This document shows, piece after piece, positions 21,780 through 33,716 of a DNA stretch of 64,000 bases (its first letter is position 1; every line of letters begins with the position of its first letter). This DNA comes from Otatea glauca. Lineage: Eukaryota; Streptophyta; Magnoliopsida; Poales; Poaceae. The position numbers and the translations under genes are program-made. The DNA lies in assembly GCA_036346275.1 (NCBI GenBank), contig CM070720.1:10269278-10333277 (forward strand), given 5' to 3'. The notes under the pieces were generated by a model. The model worked only from the letters and a program-made list of their open reading frames with translations. It made no database searches and was not told the origin of the DNA.

Positions 21780-21909
21780 GAAGGATATGAAGACTGTGGA
21801 AGCCAATTGCCAATGTTTCCAACCGGATCTGGAAAGTCGGTCTTGATTAGTGAGAACTCAGTGAAGAAGGCAAGGGCTGTTCTGGAGGAAGAAGGCAATG
21901 TAAACAAAG
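21780..21909 (+). pseudogene. Isolated BRC-repeat-like exon (BRCA2-related fragment)
   Basis: Open in one frame from a stop near 21778 to a GT donor at 21910. It encodes LPMFPTGSGKSVLISENSVK followed by KARAVLEEEG. This fits the BRC repeat of plant BRCA2 (F-x-T-x-S/G-G-K then a helix with A/R-A), the segment that binds the RAD51 recombinase. The usual F-x-T-A-S-G-K appears here as F-P-T-G-S-G-K, as in several plant repeats. No neighbouring BRCA2 exons are seen within several kb on either strand, so it is probably a captured or left-behind fragment. The assignment is from memory of the family and is moderate. Confidence 0.5.
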
Positions 21910-22299
21910 GTATATATCATGCTTACTACATCACTGATGCAACAACTAATACTTCATGTGCAGTAAAAAATGATATACAAAGTATTGTGTAAAGAGTAAA
22001 GACTAAAGAATATTTTTGAAAGACAAGCTATCATGATAAGAAGGCATTGTACTGACAATAAAGACATAGGCCTTGTGAAATATGCCCAATATGCAGAACA
22101 AGTTTTTATCAGTACAGCAAATCTATTAAGCACAAAAATTGTTACTTTTAACTTCCGCAGCATGTACAAAGATGACCATATATATTCCATTTCGTTGAGC
22201 ATTGCATCTATCTAAGTTGAGTTACTGAAACTCTCAAAGCTAATGACTCAAAGTAAGACAGGTGAACCATGAATAGTTCTAGAGTAGCTAATGACAAAA

Positions 22300-22500
22300 C
22301 CACCATGTGTACAATTGTTTTGAAATTGGTTTGGGATCTAGTTATTCAACCCAATTGGAGTATACCTACCTTGTCTTTTATTATAATTCCGTTGTGTATA
22401 TTTGTGATATTCATCTATGTTGAGCCTGTGTGCACTAGCGTGATCCTGAACTAGTGCGATATACATAGAGAGTTCGGATTTACACATTCAGATCCCGACA
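22300..22500 (+). repeat. Truncated Tekay-type LTR fragment
   Basis: 22300-22375 resembles 35320-35395 (TACAATTGTTT, GGGATCTAGTTA, CTACCTTGTC). 22415-22500 resembles the end of the solo LTRs (CACTAGCGTGATCCTG, ACTAGTGCGATATACA, ending GATCCCGACA). The middle, about 0.7 kb or more in the relatives, is missing. Confidence 0.65.
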
Positions 22501-22540
22501 TTTATTTTATTTCCTCTTCTAGTTCGCATGGCGTCACCTT

Positions 22541-23915
22541 TGTTGTGGAACGGGTAGGCTACTCTAGCGTAAAATCAAAATTTTCTACTGCATAACCAAT
22601 AAACCACTACAAGTTATAGATCACAGAATTACGACGCGCAGTACCGTAGCGGAAGTAGAGTCGATGTAGTGCGGTGGGGCAGATATAGTCGTACTAGCCT
22701 CACGCCTCCTCCAACAGCTCATTGTGACCGTCGTAGGTTACGGATCGTCCTAGTGTTGAAGTTTCGTAGCAATGGCTCCAAGGTATCCACACGTACGGGG
22801 CAGAAACACCATGCGCTAGAGTGCTAGCACCAGCTGTACTATTTTGGGTGGAGAAGGCGTTGCGGCTAGGGTTTTGTGAATTCCAAATTCCTACTGTATC
22901 TCTTAACCTAAAGCCAGCACCCCATTCCTTTAAATAGATGCCCTATAATGGGCTTTACATTATAGGTCTATTAAGAACTTAAAACCCATCAGAATTTGGA
23001 TCACCATCCGAATTAAGTTCTAACCCTTTAAGCGTGCGACCCTATAGGTACATGTATACCTCGACATGGCCCGAGTACTCTTACTCGATCATTAATCGGT
23101 AGCAGTCCCCAGCAGAACGTGCCGACTCCCAAGTATATGTAAAGATCACATCGAACGAACATAAACAATGCTTAGTTATTGCATTTCCCTTTGCCTAATG
23201 ATATCGGTCAAACTCAAGACGACTACATGCCATTCTTATTTAGTTAGCTCGATCACTCTTTCTCGATCACGTGAGGAATCCCCCAACTACGATTAACTCT
23301 TTATCCGCGAGTAGCATGGCCATGCATTTTCAAAATCCGACCAATCGAAAGGCATAGAGATATCTCTCCTGTTGAATGGAGAGGCAAATCCCATCTTGAT
23401 CAACCATGCTTCGCAGCATGCTTCGTAACGAATCGAAAAGCTACCTTTATAACTACCCAGTTACAGAGTAGCGTTTGGCAACCCCTAAGTAAGTCATTAC
23501 ACATCTCGAGTACATACGCCAACCTTAAGTCTAAGGATACAGCATACACATTGTATATGAGACCAACTGATTACAAGAAGATTACAACGTTTTCACAGTG
23601 TCTCAAGGTGGGTCGATCCAACTCCATTTTCTCTAACATATGTCTATGTTATTGGTTTGATATCTCCATATCTATTACCTGTGAAACATGATCATCAACC
23701 AATACATATGCTAGTCTATTCATATGTATCCTTATATATTTATTGACTAGGGATCACTTTAGAATAATCATCACAAAGTCATATATAGAGTTTCACAAAC
23801 AAGTCACATATATGCTAATAAATAATAATGATAATATTCAAATAACAAAATAATTAATCATGAACATAGAAAAATATAATCATCTCTATGATTGCCTCTG
23901 AGCATATCTCCATCA
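22541..23915 (-). mobile_element. Solo LTR, Angela/BARE-like copia
   Basis: Plus-strand edges are TGTTGTGGAACGGG and ...ATATCTCCATCA, flanked by the 5-bp duplication ACCTT (22536-22540, 23916-23920). On the minus strand it begins TGATGGAGATATGCTCAGAG, close to the Angela/BARE LTR start pattern (GATATGC..AGAGGCAAT), and carries the long non-coding body typical of that lineage. No coding remains, so it arose by recombination between two LTRs. Confidence 0.8.
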
Positions 23916-23920
23916 ACCTT

Positions 23921-25633
23921 ACCATATGCCTAAAACACCGTGTGTCCGGGCAGTCGTCGGACTCCTCACATTGCCTTACCGCCTTGATAATCATGACCCG
24001 ATGCGTCGTAATACTTAACTCCTCACTTTCATAGTTTGTTTCATTATGGTACAGTCCGATTTGAGTTTTTTTTCCCTCTTCTTTCCGCTTGATTGACGAG
24101 ATTTGTTGGGAAAGTGGACCGCGCCCTTGGGAGTTGGCTATTATCAGCATCTCAGCAGATCTATAATGGCCACTGCAGGGTGCGCAACCTAGCCACATCA
24201 AAACAAGAGATAATTTTGCAAAAAACCACTGTTGTGTTATTGTGTCTCGTGTCTGTTAGTCTAACCACGTATTTGACCTATACAGATGCTGACCTAAATC
24301 CCTTTTTGTTCCGAACTGCAAGTCATCTATCACATATAGCGTCCAGAAGCATAACTTAGCTTAAATTATAGCCAAACGACTTCAACGTTTAGTTTCTATG
24401 TTAATTCAGCTTAGCTACCTGAATAGGGTTATTTTAGCTGTAGTTCATTTTAGTTATATTGTTTTTACCATCCTTAGGAGGTACCACCTTTTAAACTTTC
24501 AGTACATCTTATACAAGCTCAATATATATTTGGTACATCCGAAGGATAGTAAAAGAGAAATTTTACAGTGCATTATACTGATAGTATACAGTGGGTAGTA
24601 GAAATCAGATTTATCCGTTAATTCTACTACTCTACTATTAGAGGAAATGTAAATAAATTTTAACTAATCTGATCGATTGGATCGAAAAGTATAAATGGTT
24701 CGTATTGAATTTAGTGTACCGTAAAAGAGCTATAGTAAAAAGTCTCTTTCAGTTAAAGGTGGGATGAAAAGTCAGTTTTTTTTTCAGAACTTCAGAATCG
24801 TTTAGTCCTCCATATGAAACTCTTGTCAGTTGCCACTTGTATGATGCTCACTTTTAATATTTGTTCCTTCGATGTTGCCAAATACGATATTTCTATTGCT
24901 GTGAGTTGTAGATATGAACACGCATCTTTTGGCTGTCGTCTTTCCACTCATCACAGTTATCCTTTATCATTGTTTCTGAAATTTTGGTGTGCTTGCACTG
25001 TTCTAATCCTTCATACTCATGGTTCTAAGCACAACTGTATCATTTATTATAGCATACTAGGTGGTTGATCTGAATGAACTAGTACATGATAATATGACAT
25101 GCGATAGCCAATATATTGGATGTAAAATTGGTGTATAGTTATCACTTGCACAAACTGAAATGAATTTTTTTTTCTTTCAAACCTTTCAATATTCAAACAT
25201 TAATCAATAAAAATATTATATATCGAACACTTGTCATACTTTTTCCTAAAGTTTCTAATGTGGTCAAGCAGTACAAGATATACCAAAAAGGTGAATGATT
25301 GCAATTTGACTGTTGATGCGAAGATGATTGTGAGATTATTGTTGATACGAAATAGGTGTGTTTGAAACCATCGGATAGATGATACCCTGTTTTTAGCCAG
25401 AAGCCTTTGTTTGATATTTCAACTACTGTAGCCCTTGGACTCATCTACAAGCTGAATTCTTGTTTGTTATGTCATGACTGTCATGTTCGGTACCACCACC
25501 TGTTCATCCGTCATGTTGCCAAAAATCTTTGTTCAAATATTCATGTTCTGTGGAGTATAGACCTATCGCTGGAGCATCACGTCATTTTTCCATGTAGGCA
25601 CTAGTAATCTGATAATATGGTCTGGCTCAACAT
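23921..25633. other. AT-rich intergenic sequence, no gene recognised
   Basis: Mostly AT-rich with short unconvincing open frames. A stretch at 24050-24200 is slightly more GC-rich. I see no repeat boundary or exon I can defend. The expected upstream exons of the OB-fold gene are not found here. Confidence 0.6.
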
Positions 25634-25639
25634 TTGCAG

Positions 25640-25825
25640 TTGACTTTGTTGAAGCCAGGCAGCACCACAGCAATTTTGCGGAATGCAAAAATCGATATGT
25701 TCAAGGACTCGATTAGGCTTGCGGTCGACAAATGGGCGCGTGTGGAGGTTACAGAGCCTGCTAATTTCATGGTGAAAGAAGACAATAACCCGTCACTAGT
25801 AGAATTGGTTAACGTGGCTGAGTGA
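25640..25825 (+). pseudogene. Orphan last exon of an OB-fold protein (At4g28440-like)
   Basis: After acceptor CATTTGCAG the frame reads LTLLKPGSTTAILRNAKIDM, then FKDSIRLAVDKWARVEVTEP and VKEDNN, with a TGA stop. This is the C-terminal part of the plant nucleic-acid-binding OB-fold family (At4g28440-like). The usual ending SLVEYELVNV is here SLVELVNV, a two-residue loss. The N-terminal part, with the first OB-fold strands, is not present upstream in the window. Family proteins are about 150 residues; about 62 remain. The exon is therefore a fragment, or its gene was cut by rearrangement. Confidence 0.75.
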
Positions 25826-26297
25826 TTGATCTAATGGTTTCTCTTGCTACCAAAAAGCATGCCAAACTTGAGAAAGAATTGCTATGCTTCTTGATTCGTT
25901 CTTGGTCCATGAAGTTTATCGAAATCCGCCAGTGCATCCACGAAAAAGCTAATTCTTCTTGGTGTGGCCTGTATGGCTGGCTCATCGTATTGTTGGCACT
26001 AGGATGATTACTCTTTGCGCTGCATGACAATTGTTGGAGGCTATGGCATCCGGGAGAAGCTCGGCTGCAAGCTTGCGCTACGAGAGGGGCGCAGCCAACT
26101 AGAGTGATTTGTAGCTCGACATTTCCTACAGATAGAGGTACAATACTAAAATCAACTGCCAGGATTGATTACTACAGTAAAACTATAGTAGATTTCAGCG
26201 TTACCAAATTTTCCAAGTCGTGCGCTAAAATCGCGTCAGAATCATAGGATGATCTTGGGCTTTGGTTTACAATCCAACAGCTATGGTTATGAATTGG
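25826..26297. other. 3' flank of the OB-fold exon, no gene
   Basis: Probable 3' UTR and flank of the OB-fold fragment, up to the Tork-type element. The last bases ATTGG are that element's target duplication. The same unrelated flank resumes at 31756. Confidence 0.6.
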
Positions 26298-26575
26298 TGT
26301 TGTAAAATCAATCACAAAACATAAGAACACGAGTCGCATATTTTTACGTGGAAAACCCTTGCGGGAAAAAACCACGGGCACCAACCGGCGATATCACTAT
26401 TTGAGGAATTGAGTACAAATACTAGCGTTTACAACGAGCGTCTTTTTTCTCCCCGGCAGCTTACAAGAGGTATTTATAGATAGATGAAGCGACTCGAGTC
26501 TAATATGAGCTACACCGAAATATGGGCTAAAGGCGTCCCTAAAGCCCAAAGAGAAATTCAGATCAACACCCAACA
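26298..26575 (-). repeat. 3' LTR of the Tork copia element
   Basis: Plus-strand TGTTGTAAAATC to CACCCAACA. Differs from the right LTR at several positions, for example CACAAAACATAAG against CACGAAACACAAG. Confidence 0.92.
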
Positions 26576-26736
26576 AACTCCACCTTGAGACGAATTCCCT
26601 CTTGCAGCAAAAACATCATCACTGAACTCCCTTCAATAATAAATATCATCGGTGCCAAAAGTCTCTAGAACTTAAACTGTAACTCCAACTAAGCTTGAGC
26701 ATAGCACAAACTTAGTAACTAAAATTGTCTTTGTCA

Positions 26737-28113
26737 TCATATCAGCGGATTATCATGGGTACTTATCTTAGATATTTTGATGTCACCTTGAGCAATAACA
26801 TCTCGAATGTAATGATACCTCACATCAATGTGTTTTGTCTTTTCATGAAACATCTGATCCTTTGTGAGGTAAATAGCACTTTGACTGTCACAAAATAAAG
26901 TGACACAAGAAGTAATCCCGCTAAGCTCAGTGCACAAACCTCTCAACCAAGTAGCTTCTTTACATGCTTCAGAAATAGCCATATATTCAGCTTCAGTAGT
27001 TTAAAGAGCAACAGTAGCCTGCAAACTTGCTTTCCAACAGAGAGCACAACCACAAATAGTGAAAACATAACCTGTGAGAGATCTCCTCTTATCTATGTCA
27101 CCGACATAGTCAGAATCAACATAACCAACAAGCAGATGTCCAGATTTTCCAAACTGCAAACAAGCATTAGAAGTACCACGCAAGTATCTGAAAATCCACT
27201 AAATAGCTTTCCAATGCTCTTTGCCAGGATTAGCCATGTATCTACTGACAACACTTAGTGCATGAGATAAATCAGGACGAGAACAAACCATGGCATACAT
27301 AAGAGAACCAACTGCACTGGAATATGGGACTCTAGACATATACTCAATATCATCATCTGACTCTGAACATAAAGCTGAAGATAATCTGAAATGTGCAGCT
27401 AAAGGAGTACTCATTGGTTTTGCATCATGCATATTAAAGCGACGAAGGATCTTCTTAATATAACCTTGCTGACTAAGGTATAATTTACCAGATTTTCTTG
27501 CTCTAATGATTTTCATGCCAAGAATTTTCTTTGCTGCACCTAAATCCTTCATCTCAAATTCTTTACTCAATTGTGCCTTTAGTTTAGCTATTTCTGATTT
27601 ATCTTTTGCAGCGATCAACATATCATCAACATAAAGAAGCAAATATATAGCTGAACAATTAACAGTTTTCAAGTAAACACAACTATCATAATTTGATCGC
27701 TTAAAACCGTGAGAGAGTATAAATGAGTTAAATTTCTTGTACCATTGCCTAGGGGATTGTTTCAAGTCATAAAGGGATTTCTTCAATCTACAAACAAGGT
27801 GTTCTTTTCCAGGAATAACAAATCCTTCAGGTTGGTCCATATAAATATCTTCATCTAACTCCCCATGCAAGAATGCAGTTTTAACATCTAATTGCTCAAG
27901 TTCATAATCATGCATGGCAACAATACTGAGTAGAGTGTGAATAGAACTGTGTTTCACAACAGGAGAAAATACAGCATTGAAATCAATACCTGGAATCTGG
28001 CTACAGCCTTTAGCAACCAACCTTGCTTTATACCTTATTGAATCAGTAGGAAAAATACATTCCTTTCTTTTGAAAATCCACTTACAACGGACAGTCTTCT
28101 TGTCTTTAGGCAA
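26737..28113 (-). pseudogene. RT and RNase H of the Tork copia element
   Basis: RT (28113-27199) shows VRCKWIFKRKECIFPTDSIR, QLDVKTAFLHGELDEDIYMD, SLYDLKQSPRQWYKKF and the active-site YVDD in YLLLYVDDMLIAAKDKSEIA. RNase H follows in the same frame in two open pieces (27183-27001 and 26982-26737): GYVDSDYVGDIDKRRSLTGY, then ATWLRGLCTELSG and FCDSQSAIYLTKDQMFHEKT with HIDVRYHYIRDVI. In-frame stops lie between the pieces. The product would copy the element RNA into DNA and remove the RNA strand. Confidence 0.9.
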
Positions 28114-28467
28114 TTTAACTAAATCTCAAGTACCATTCTTTTCAAGTGACTCCATCTCATCTTGCATAGCGATCATCCAATTTTTGCAATCAGCAGAAGT
28201 AATAGCCTCAACATAATTAGAAGGTTCAGCATTATTTTCAATTTCTTCTGCAACACTTAGAGCATAAGAAGTAATATCACATCCTTCAATAAATCTTTTG
28301 GGTAGATGAATTGACCTCCTGGGTTTGTCAATAGCAATAGAATGTTATGGAGGCTGCACAACTGGAGAAGAATGCTCAACAATATGTGAATCATCAATAA
28401 TGGATGCATCCTGAACAACAGTATTATTATTTTCTAGTATATATTCTGAATCAATAAGGTGCTCCAC

Positions 28468-29655
28468 CTACACACTAGTTTTCTGTTGTTTCTCAATAGG
28501 AACATTTGTATCCAATTTATCATTTAGCATAACAGATTCATTAAAGATAACATTCCTACTGATAATAACCTTTTGTGTTTGAGGATTCCACAATTTATAA
28601 TCTTTAACACCAGATTTATAACCAAGAAAGATGCACTTAATAGCTCTATGCTCCAATTTTCCATTATCAACATGAGCATAAGCAGTGCAACCAAAAACTA
28701 TCAATTGTGAATAATCAGTTGGAGAACCAGACCATACTTAAATTGGAGTTTTCTTATCAATAGCAATAGAGGGAGACCGATTAATAAGAAGCAAGCAATG
28801 GAAGTAGCTTCAGCCCAAAAACGCCAATGCAAACCAGCATTAGACAGCATACAACGGGCCCTTAAGATGATGGTTCTGTTCATACGCTCAGCTACACCAT
28901 TTTGTTGTGGAGTATGAGGAAATGTGTAGTGATGTACAATACCTTCAGACTTGCAATATGAATTAAAAATTCCATCCAATTATCAGTATGAAGTTTCTTT
29001 ACCTTCTTTTCAGTTTGCTTTTCAATCATCATCTTCCACTCTTTAAAAATGTTGAAAATGCTTCTAATTTATGCTTCAAGAAATAAGGCCAAACTTTTCT
29101 AGAATAATCATCAATAATTGTTAACATATAACGGGCACCTCCAAAAGAAGTCTTGCGAGATGGCCCCCATAAATCAGAATGCACATAATCAAGAATACCC
29201 TCTGTAGTATGAACAGAAGTGTTGAATTTTACCCTCCTATGCTTACCAAATATACAATGCTCACAGAAATCCAATTTTCCATTATATCCATCAAGAAGTC
29301 CTCTTTTACTTAATACTGCCAAACCCTGTTCACTCATATGCCAAAGATTAGCAATATCAGGTGATGAATGTGAAGAAACAAAGACATCACCTGTAATTGT
29401 AATGCCTTGTAGATGATATAAATTGGCAGATTTCAAATCACCTTTCATAACAATAAGAGAACCTTTTGATACCTTCAAAATTCCATTGCCACCAGAATAC
29501 TTATACCCTTTAGAGTCAAGAGTACTCAAAGAAATAAGATTCCTTGTCATACCTGGAACGTGCCTCACATCTGTCAAAGTTCTGATAATGCCATCATACA
29601 TCTTAATTTGAACGGATCCAATGCCAACAATGGGACATGGCGAATCATCACCCAT
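28468..29655 (-). pseudogene. Protease-end and integrase region of the Tork copia element
   Basis: 29655-29029 carries the post-protease segment (VRHVPGMTRNLISLSTLDSK), the pre-integrase zinc region (FCEHCIFGKHRRVKF) and the first core Asp (YVHSDLWGPSRK). 28979-28701 has HTPQQNGVAERMNRTIILRA with the catalytic Glu. 28704-28468 has the C-terminal KCIFLGYKSGVKDYKLWNPQ. The zinc region lacks part of its usual H-x-R-L-G-H (here LWHMSEQGLA), suggesting a small deletion. Frames switch between pieces, so at least two indels are present. Confidence 0.87.
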
Positions 29656-29889
29656 CCTAACAGAACTAGCATCTTTAACAGACTCATAAGTGATGAACCA
29701 ATCCCTATTAATGCATATATGAAAAGAAGCAGCAGAATCAATAATCCATTCATCAGCACTACTTGCACATCCAACAAAAGCAACAAGGGTCTCACCATCA
29801 GAACTACTATCAACAGAAGCAACAAAAGATTTACCTTCATCATCAGGTTTACCTTTTGGTTTGTAGGTGCCGTTCCTTTTTTCTTTATT

Positions 29890-30650
29890 CTTTACCTTGT
29901 AACATTCAGATATGTCATGATTATTTTTCTACAATATCTGCAGAATTTTTCTTTACCTTTGGACTTGAAACGGCCCCTATAACTGCTTGAACTTTTGCCT
30001 CTATATCCATTATATGATTTCCTTTCCTTTGTCCGTCCATGAACAGACAAAGCTTCACCATGCAAACTGAAACTTTCTGAAGACACCATTAATTTCATCT
30101 TTTCTTTTGCATGTAAGGCCTCATAAACTTTAGCAACAGTTAATGTGTCACGGCTATATAAAATAGTGTCTCTAAAATTTGAAAATGACGGAGGTAGGGA
30201 ACACAAAAGAATAAGACCTTGATCCTCATCATAAAATTTTACCTCCATAGATTCAAGGTTAGAAACGATCTCCTTGAAGGCTGATAGGTGATTTAACATA
30301 GAACCACCCTCTTGCAACTTGTGCGAAAATAATTTCATCTTCACATGCATTTTGATCGTAAGATCCTTCGGCATGCAAATTGATTCCAACTTTAACCATA
30401 AGGCAGCTGCAGATTTTTCCTGCAAAACCTCTTACAAAATATTATTTGATAAATGAAGATGAATTTAACATAAAGCCTTACGATCTTTTATTTTTTCTTC
30501 ATCAGTCCAGGCCTTTTGATCTTTGTTCCCAAATTTATCAAGCGTATCATCCAGGTCAGTGTGCGCAAGAATTGCTCTTATTTTGACTTGCCATAGCGAA
30601 AACCTGGAGTCACGGTATAGCAGAGGAATATCATACTTCAATGAGGGCAT
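29890..30650 (-). pseudogene. gag of the Tork copia element
   Basis: ATG at 30648-30650 gives MPSLKYDIPLLYRDSRFSLW, then WQVKIRAILAHTDLDDTLDK. After a stop-containing stretch the capsid part continues with AAALWLKLESICMPKD and KLFSHKLQEGGSMLNHLSAF. The C-terminal zinc knuckle begins FCRYCRK and then goes out of frame at a run of A residues: one more A would restore the C-x2-C-x4-H-x4-C pattern, so a 1-bp deletion is inferred near 29925. Confidence 0.87.
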
Positions 30651-30785
30651 AATGCAGAGAAATATGCATAAGTGCACAAACAGGGAAAAATTTGGCTGAA
30701 AAACAAGCTTCTGCCAAAATTCCTCGTACGCGCACTGGGTGCAGGAAGCAAAAACCAACCTGATGCCGGTAGCCTTTAGGTGCGC

Positions 30786-31463
30786 TTAGCAATTTGCTCC
30801 GACTGACGTCAGCGATGACGTCAACGGTGCGTATCCGATGAGGACGCCGATTTGATCTTCTACGGTTGGGACTGAGCAGTCCGATATGCGCGCGCGGGAT
30901 CCGAACAGCCAGATAGCGCCGGGTGGCGGCGCGCTGACCGGAGAGCAGGAAGGACGGTCGTCGGCGCGACGACACGACGGCAATGGCCGGTGAGACGACG
31001 GTGATGGGGACGGCGATGATAGCTAGAGACGCACAACTGGGTGACGCGCCGCGCAACGATGAGGACTGGAGACGTGTGACGCGCGTCGGTGAGGAAGACC
31101 AGCAGCGTGTGACGAAGACAGGCAATGATGGGACGGCGTACGACGGATCGCGAACCGCAACACAAGATGAATACTGAGCGGCGTGACGGAAGCCGAGGCG
31201 ATGCACGAAGAGGAAGCGACGGCGGCGCGTGACGACGACGCGCAGGGAAGCAGAAGGCCGGGCAACGGTGGATCGCGCGGGCGAGTAAGGCGGAGGGTCG
31301 GCGATGGACAGTAGCGACAGGTTGGCTCGTGACGCGTGCGGGGTTGGTGGCGACGCACCGGATGAGGTGACTAGCGCGGTGAATGGCGGCATAACCGATC
31401 GGATCTTGAAGATGAACAGTCGCCCGAGCCGATCTGAATTCTTTTTCTCGTGATTGATTCGAA
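30786..31463 (-). other. GC-rich leader of the Tork copia element
   Basis: Unusually GC-rich (many CGCG, GACGA words) between the primer site and gag. A 286-codon minus-strand open frame (31491-30631) runs through it, but the translation is low-complexity Arg/Ser/Pro/Ala and I recognise no domain, so I do not call a gene. It may help RNA packaging or be inserted foreign sequence. Confidence 0.55.
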
Positions 31464-31477
31464 GCTCTGATACCACT

Positions 31478-31755
31478 TGTTGTAAAATCAATCACGAAAC
31501 ACAAGAACACGAGACGCAAATTTTTACGTGGAAAACCCTTGCGAGAAAAAACCACGGGCATCAACCGGCGATATCACTATTTGAGGAATTGAGTGCACAT
31601 GTTAGGGTTTACAATGAGCGTCTTTTTTCTCCCTAGCAGCTTACAAGAGGTATTTATAGATGGATGAAGCGACTCGAGTCTAATATGGGCTACACCAAAA
31701 TATGGGCTCAAGGCGTCCCTAAAGCCCAAAGAGAAATTCGGATCGACACCCAACA
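31478..31755 (-). repeat. 5' LTR of the Tork copia element
   Basis: 278 bp, adjoining the primer site at 31464-31475 and the right copy of the ATTGG duplication. Confidence 0.92.
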
Positions 31756-31888
31756 ATTGGTGTGTTGTTTCGTCTCCTGGTTGCCGAATATAAAAAGCTC
31801 CTTGTTACCGGTAAAAACCTGTTTGGAAGGTGAGAATTTTATCAGAATGAATGACACTTTCAGATATAGGGGTTTCTTATAGAATTTT

Positions 31889-33716
31889 TGTAACACTCCG
31901 GCACAACACGTAGAATGTCACCACAACAACCACAAATAATCCATTAAATGCAAATTTCAGCAAGCATCCTATGTACAAATCTCACATCTACAATAAGTCA
32001 TGAACCACAATTATGGGCACATTTAAATAAACAGCTACAAAACTCTAATCTCATGCATAATAACAACTAGAAAAGCATTCTAGCAAATAATTTAAACAAC
32101 AATAATATCACAGAACTAGCTCAACAATTAGGCTCAACAAGTAACACAGTTCCACATTTGACCAAGATAGTATTTAATCAACAAGACCAAATAGAACACA
32201 TCCATGAATGAACTACTAAATGTTTTTTTAAGGTGAAATTACTCCAAAGGTAGTTATTATAAATGGCATGAATATGTGACGTGGTGAAGCTAAATCCCAT
32301 CTCTTCATGATGTCCTCAAATTACTTAAAACATTGAATAAACAAGCGTGAGTTCAAGACTCAGCAAAGTACATTAAAACAATATCAACATAAGAAAATAA
32401 CCATTGATTAAAATACCTCATGTCATGTTACCCATACATACACGAGAACTCGTCAATTTAAATCTCTTCATTCACTTCATTCATGCAATGCATTATACTT
32501 TATGCTCAAATGAATCTCCTTTTCTCTTTGCTTATACCGGTATAGCAAAGTGCACACCCGTCGGTGTTGCACTTTCCCTTTCATCCCAGTGGAGGCAATG
32601 GAGGGGCCTACATATTAGGTCTTTCTCCCATCCACATCCCGTGGAGGGGCCTACCGCACAAGGACTTTTGTGCCCACCACAAGTGGGTTACAGAGGCCTA
32701 CACGGGTCACCTCTTCCATCATGAATGCACATATGCAAATGACAAAAAATTATACTACGTTTCATTCTTTCCAGCATTAACATAATCACAACATATCATA
32801 ACATAAACAATAATAGATAGCATACATATAGGATAGCACGATGTCAATTCACAATTTAAATATCGATTCATGGCATCTCTCCATCATTATACGATGTACT
32901 TGCCTCTTTACCTATGAGGAATGGAGTGGCGTGATGTTGAGGCCACTCCCGAAACCACACCACCTACAGCAAACAAATCTCCTCAAAAATATACCACAAC
33001 AATACATACAAAAAAATAACAATAGCGCAACTACGCACCATCCCCACGATAAACTATCACTCTTGGCAATCAATTAACCCCTTGATGTCCTAACAGCCGG
33101 AATACCATAAATTTTAATCCAAGAGTCCAAAACTAGGAACTCATTAACTTTATAAAAACTTCACAAGAATATCTACAATATTCTAGTTACCCATCTTTTT
33201 TAATGACTACATCAAATCCCTCGAATTCGACCCAGAAAACCGATCGGTCGTCAACCCGGACAGCAGCCTTCACAATATCATAACTATTTTTATACAACTC
33301 AAAATTAAGCAAACGATGACATTTTTGAAATCTAAACGAAAAATCCTAGCTATCTATAATTATTGAAATAATTTAATTCGGCTTCTAATTAGCCCTAATT
33401 TGCTGATTACCGCGGCTGCTGCTAATAGGCACAGATTCTGGACAGCAGTGCTTCAAAAAACCATAACTTTTAAACCACTTAACCAAAATTCATATTCTTG
33501 GTATCTAATTAAATTTAAGACAATGATGTACAACTTTCACAACAGCCAATCTCTCTGAAAATGACTAGAACTATTTCAAAACTCAAATCTAAAGTCCCGA
33601 TCAGCACTTCAAGAGATCAGAACAATCCCAGATCTAAACATCCTCCAATCAAAATTAGTATCAATATTAAAATAGTAAACCATAGAAGGGTAAAACCAGA
33701 TTACAGCCACCAGAAC
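31889..33716 (-). repeat. LTR-like sequence, left part (interrupted, low certainty)
   Basis: Begins TGTAACACTCCGGC, an LTR-type edge. It has the long non-coding make-up of gypsy LTRs, including a motif block CCCGTCGGTGTTGCACTTTCCC and repeated GTGGAGGGGCCTAC words at about 32580-32660. It is interrupted at 33716 by a solo LTR and appears to resume at 62056. The likely far edge is ...ATATTGTTACA at 62591. No matching target duplication was found, so the boundaries are tentative. No coding seen. Confidence 0.4.

Larger units (their letters stand above)
26298..31755 (-). mobile_element. Ty1/copia retrotransposon, Tork lineage, decayed full-length copy
   Basis: Two 278-bp LTRs (26298-26575, 31478-31755) begin TGTTGTAAAATC and end CACCCAACA, flanked by a perfect 5-bp duplication ATTGG (26293-26297, 31756-31760). 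On the minus strand the primer site is TGGTATCAGAGC (31464-31475) and the purine tract AAGGTGGAGTT precedes the left LTR. Gag, integrase, RT and RNase H are all present in copia order. RT and integrase sequence (YLLLYVDDMLIAAKDK, HTPQQNGVAERMNRT) points to Tork. Coding is interrupted by several stops and shifts. It separates an otherwise continuous flank. Confidence 0.93.

Noticed and set aside
30631..31491. 286-codon minus-strand frame in the Tork leader
   Set aside because: Low-complexity Arg/Ser/Pro translation starting inside the LTR; no recognised motif, so not called as a gene.
31756..31888. Possible host exon between the Tork element and the LTR-like sequence
   Set aside because: Short open frames exist on both strands, but joining to the other side of the Tork insertion gives no convincing protein.
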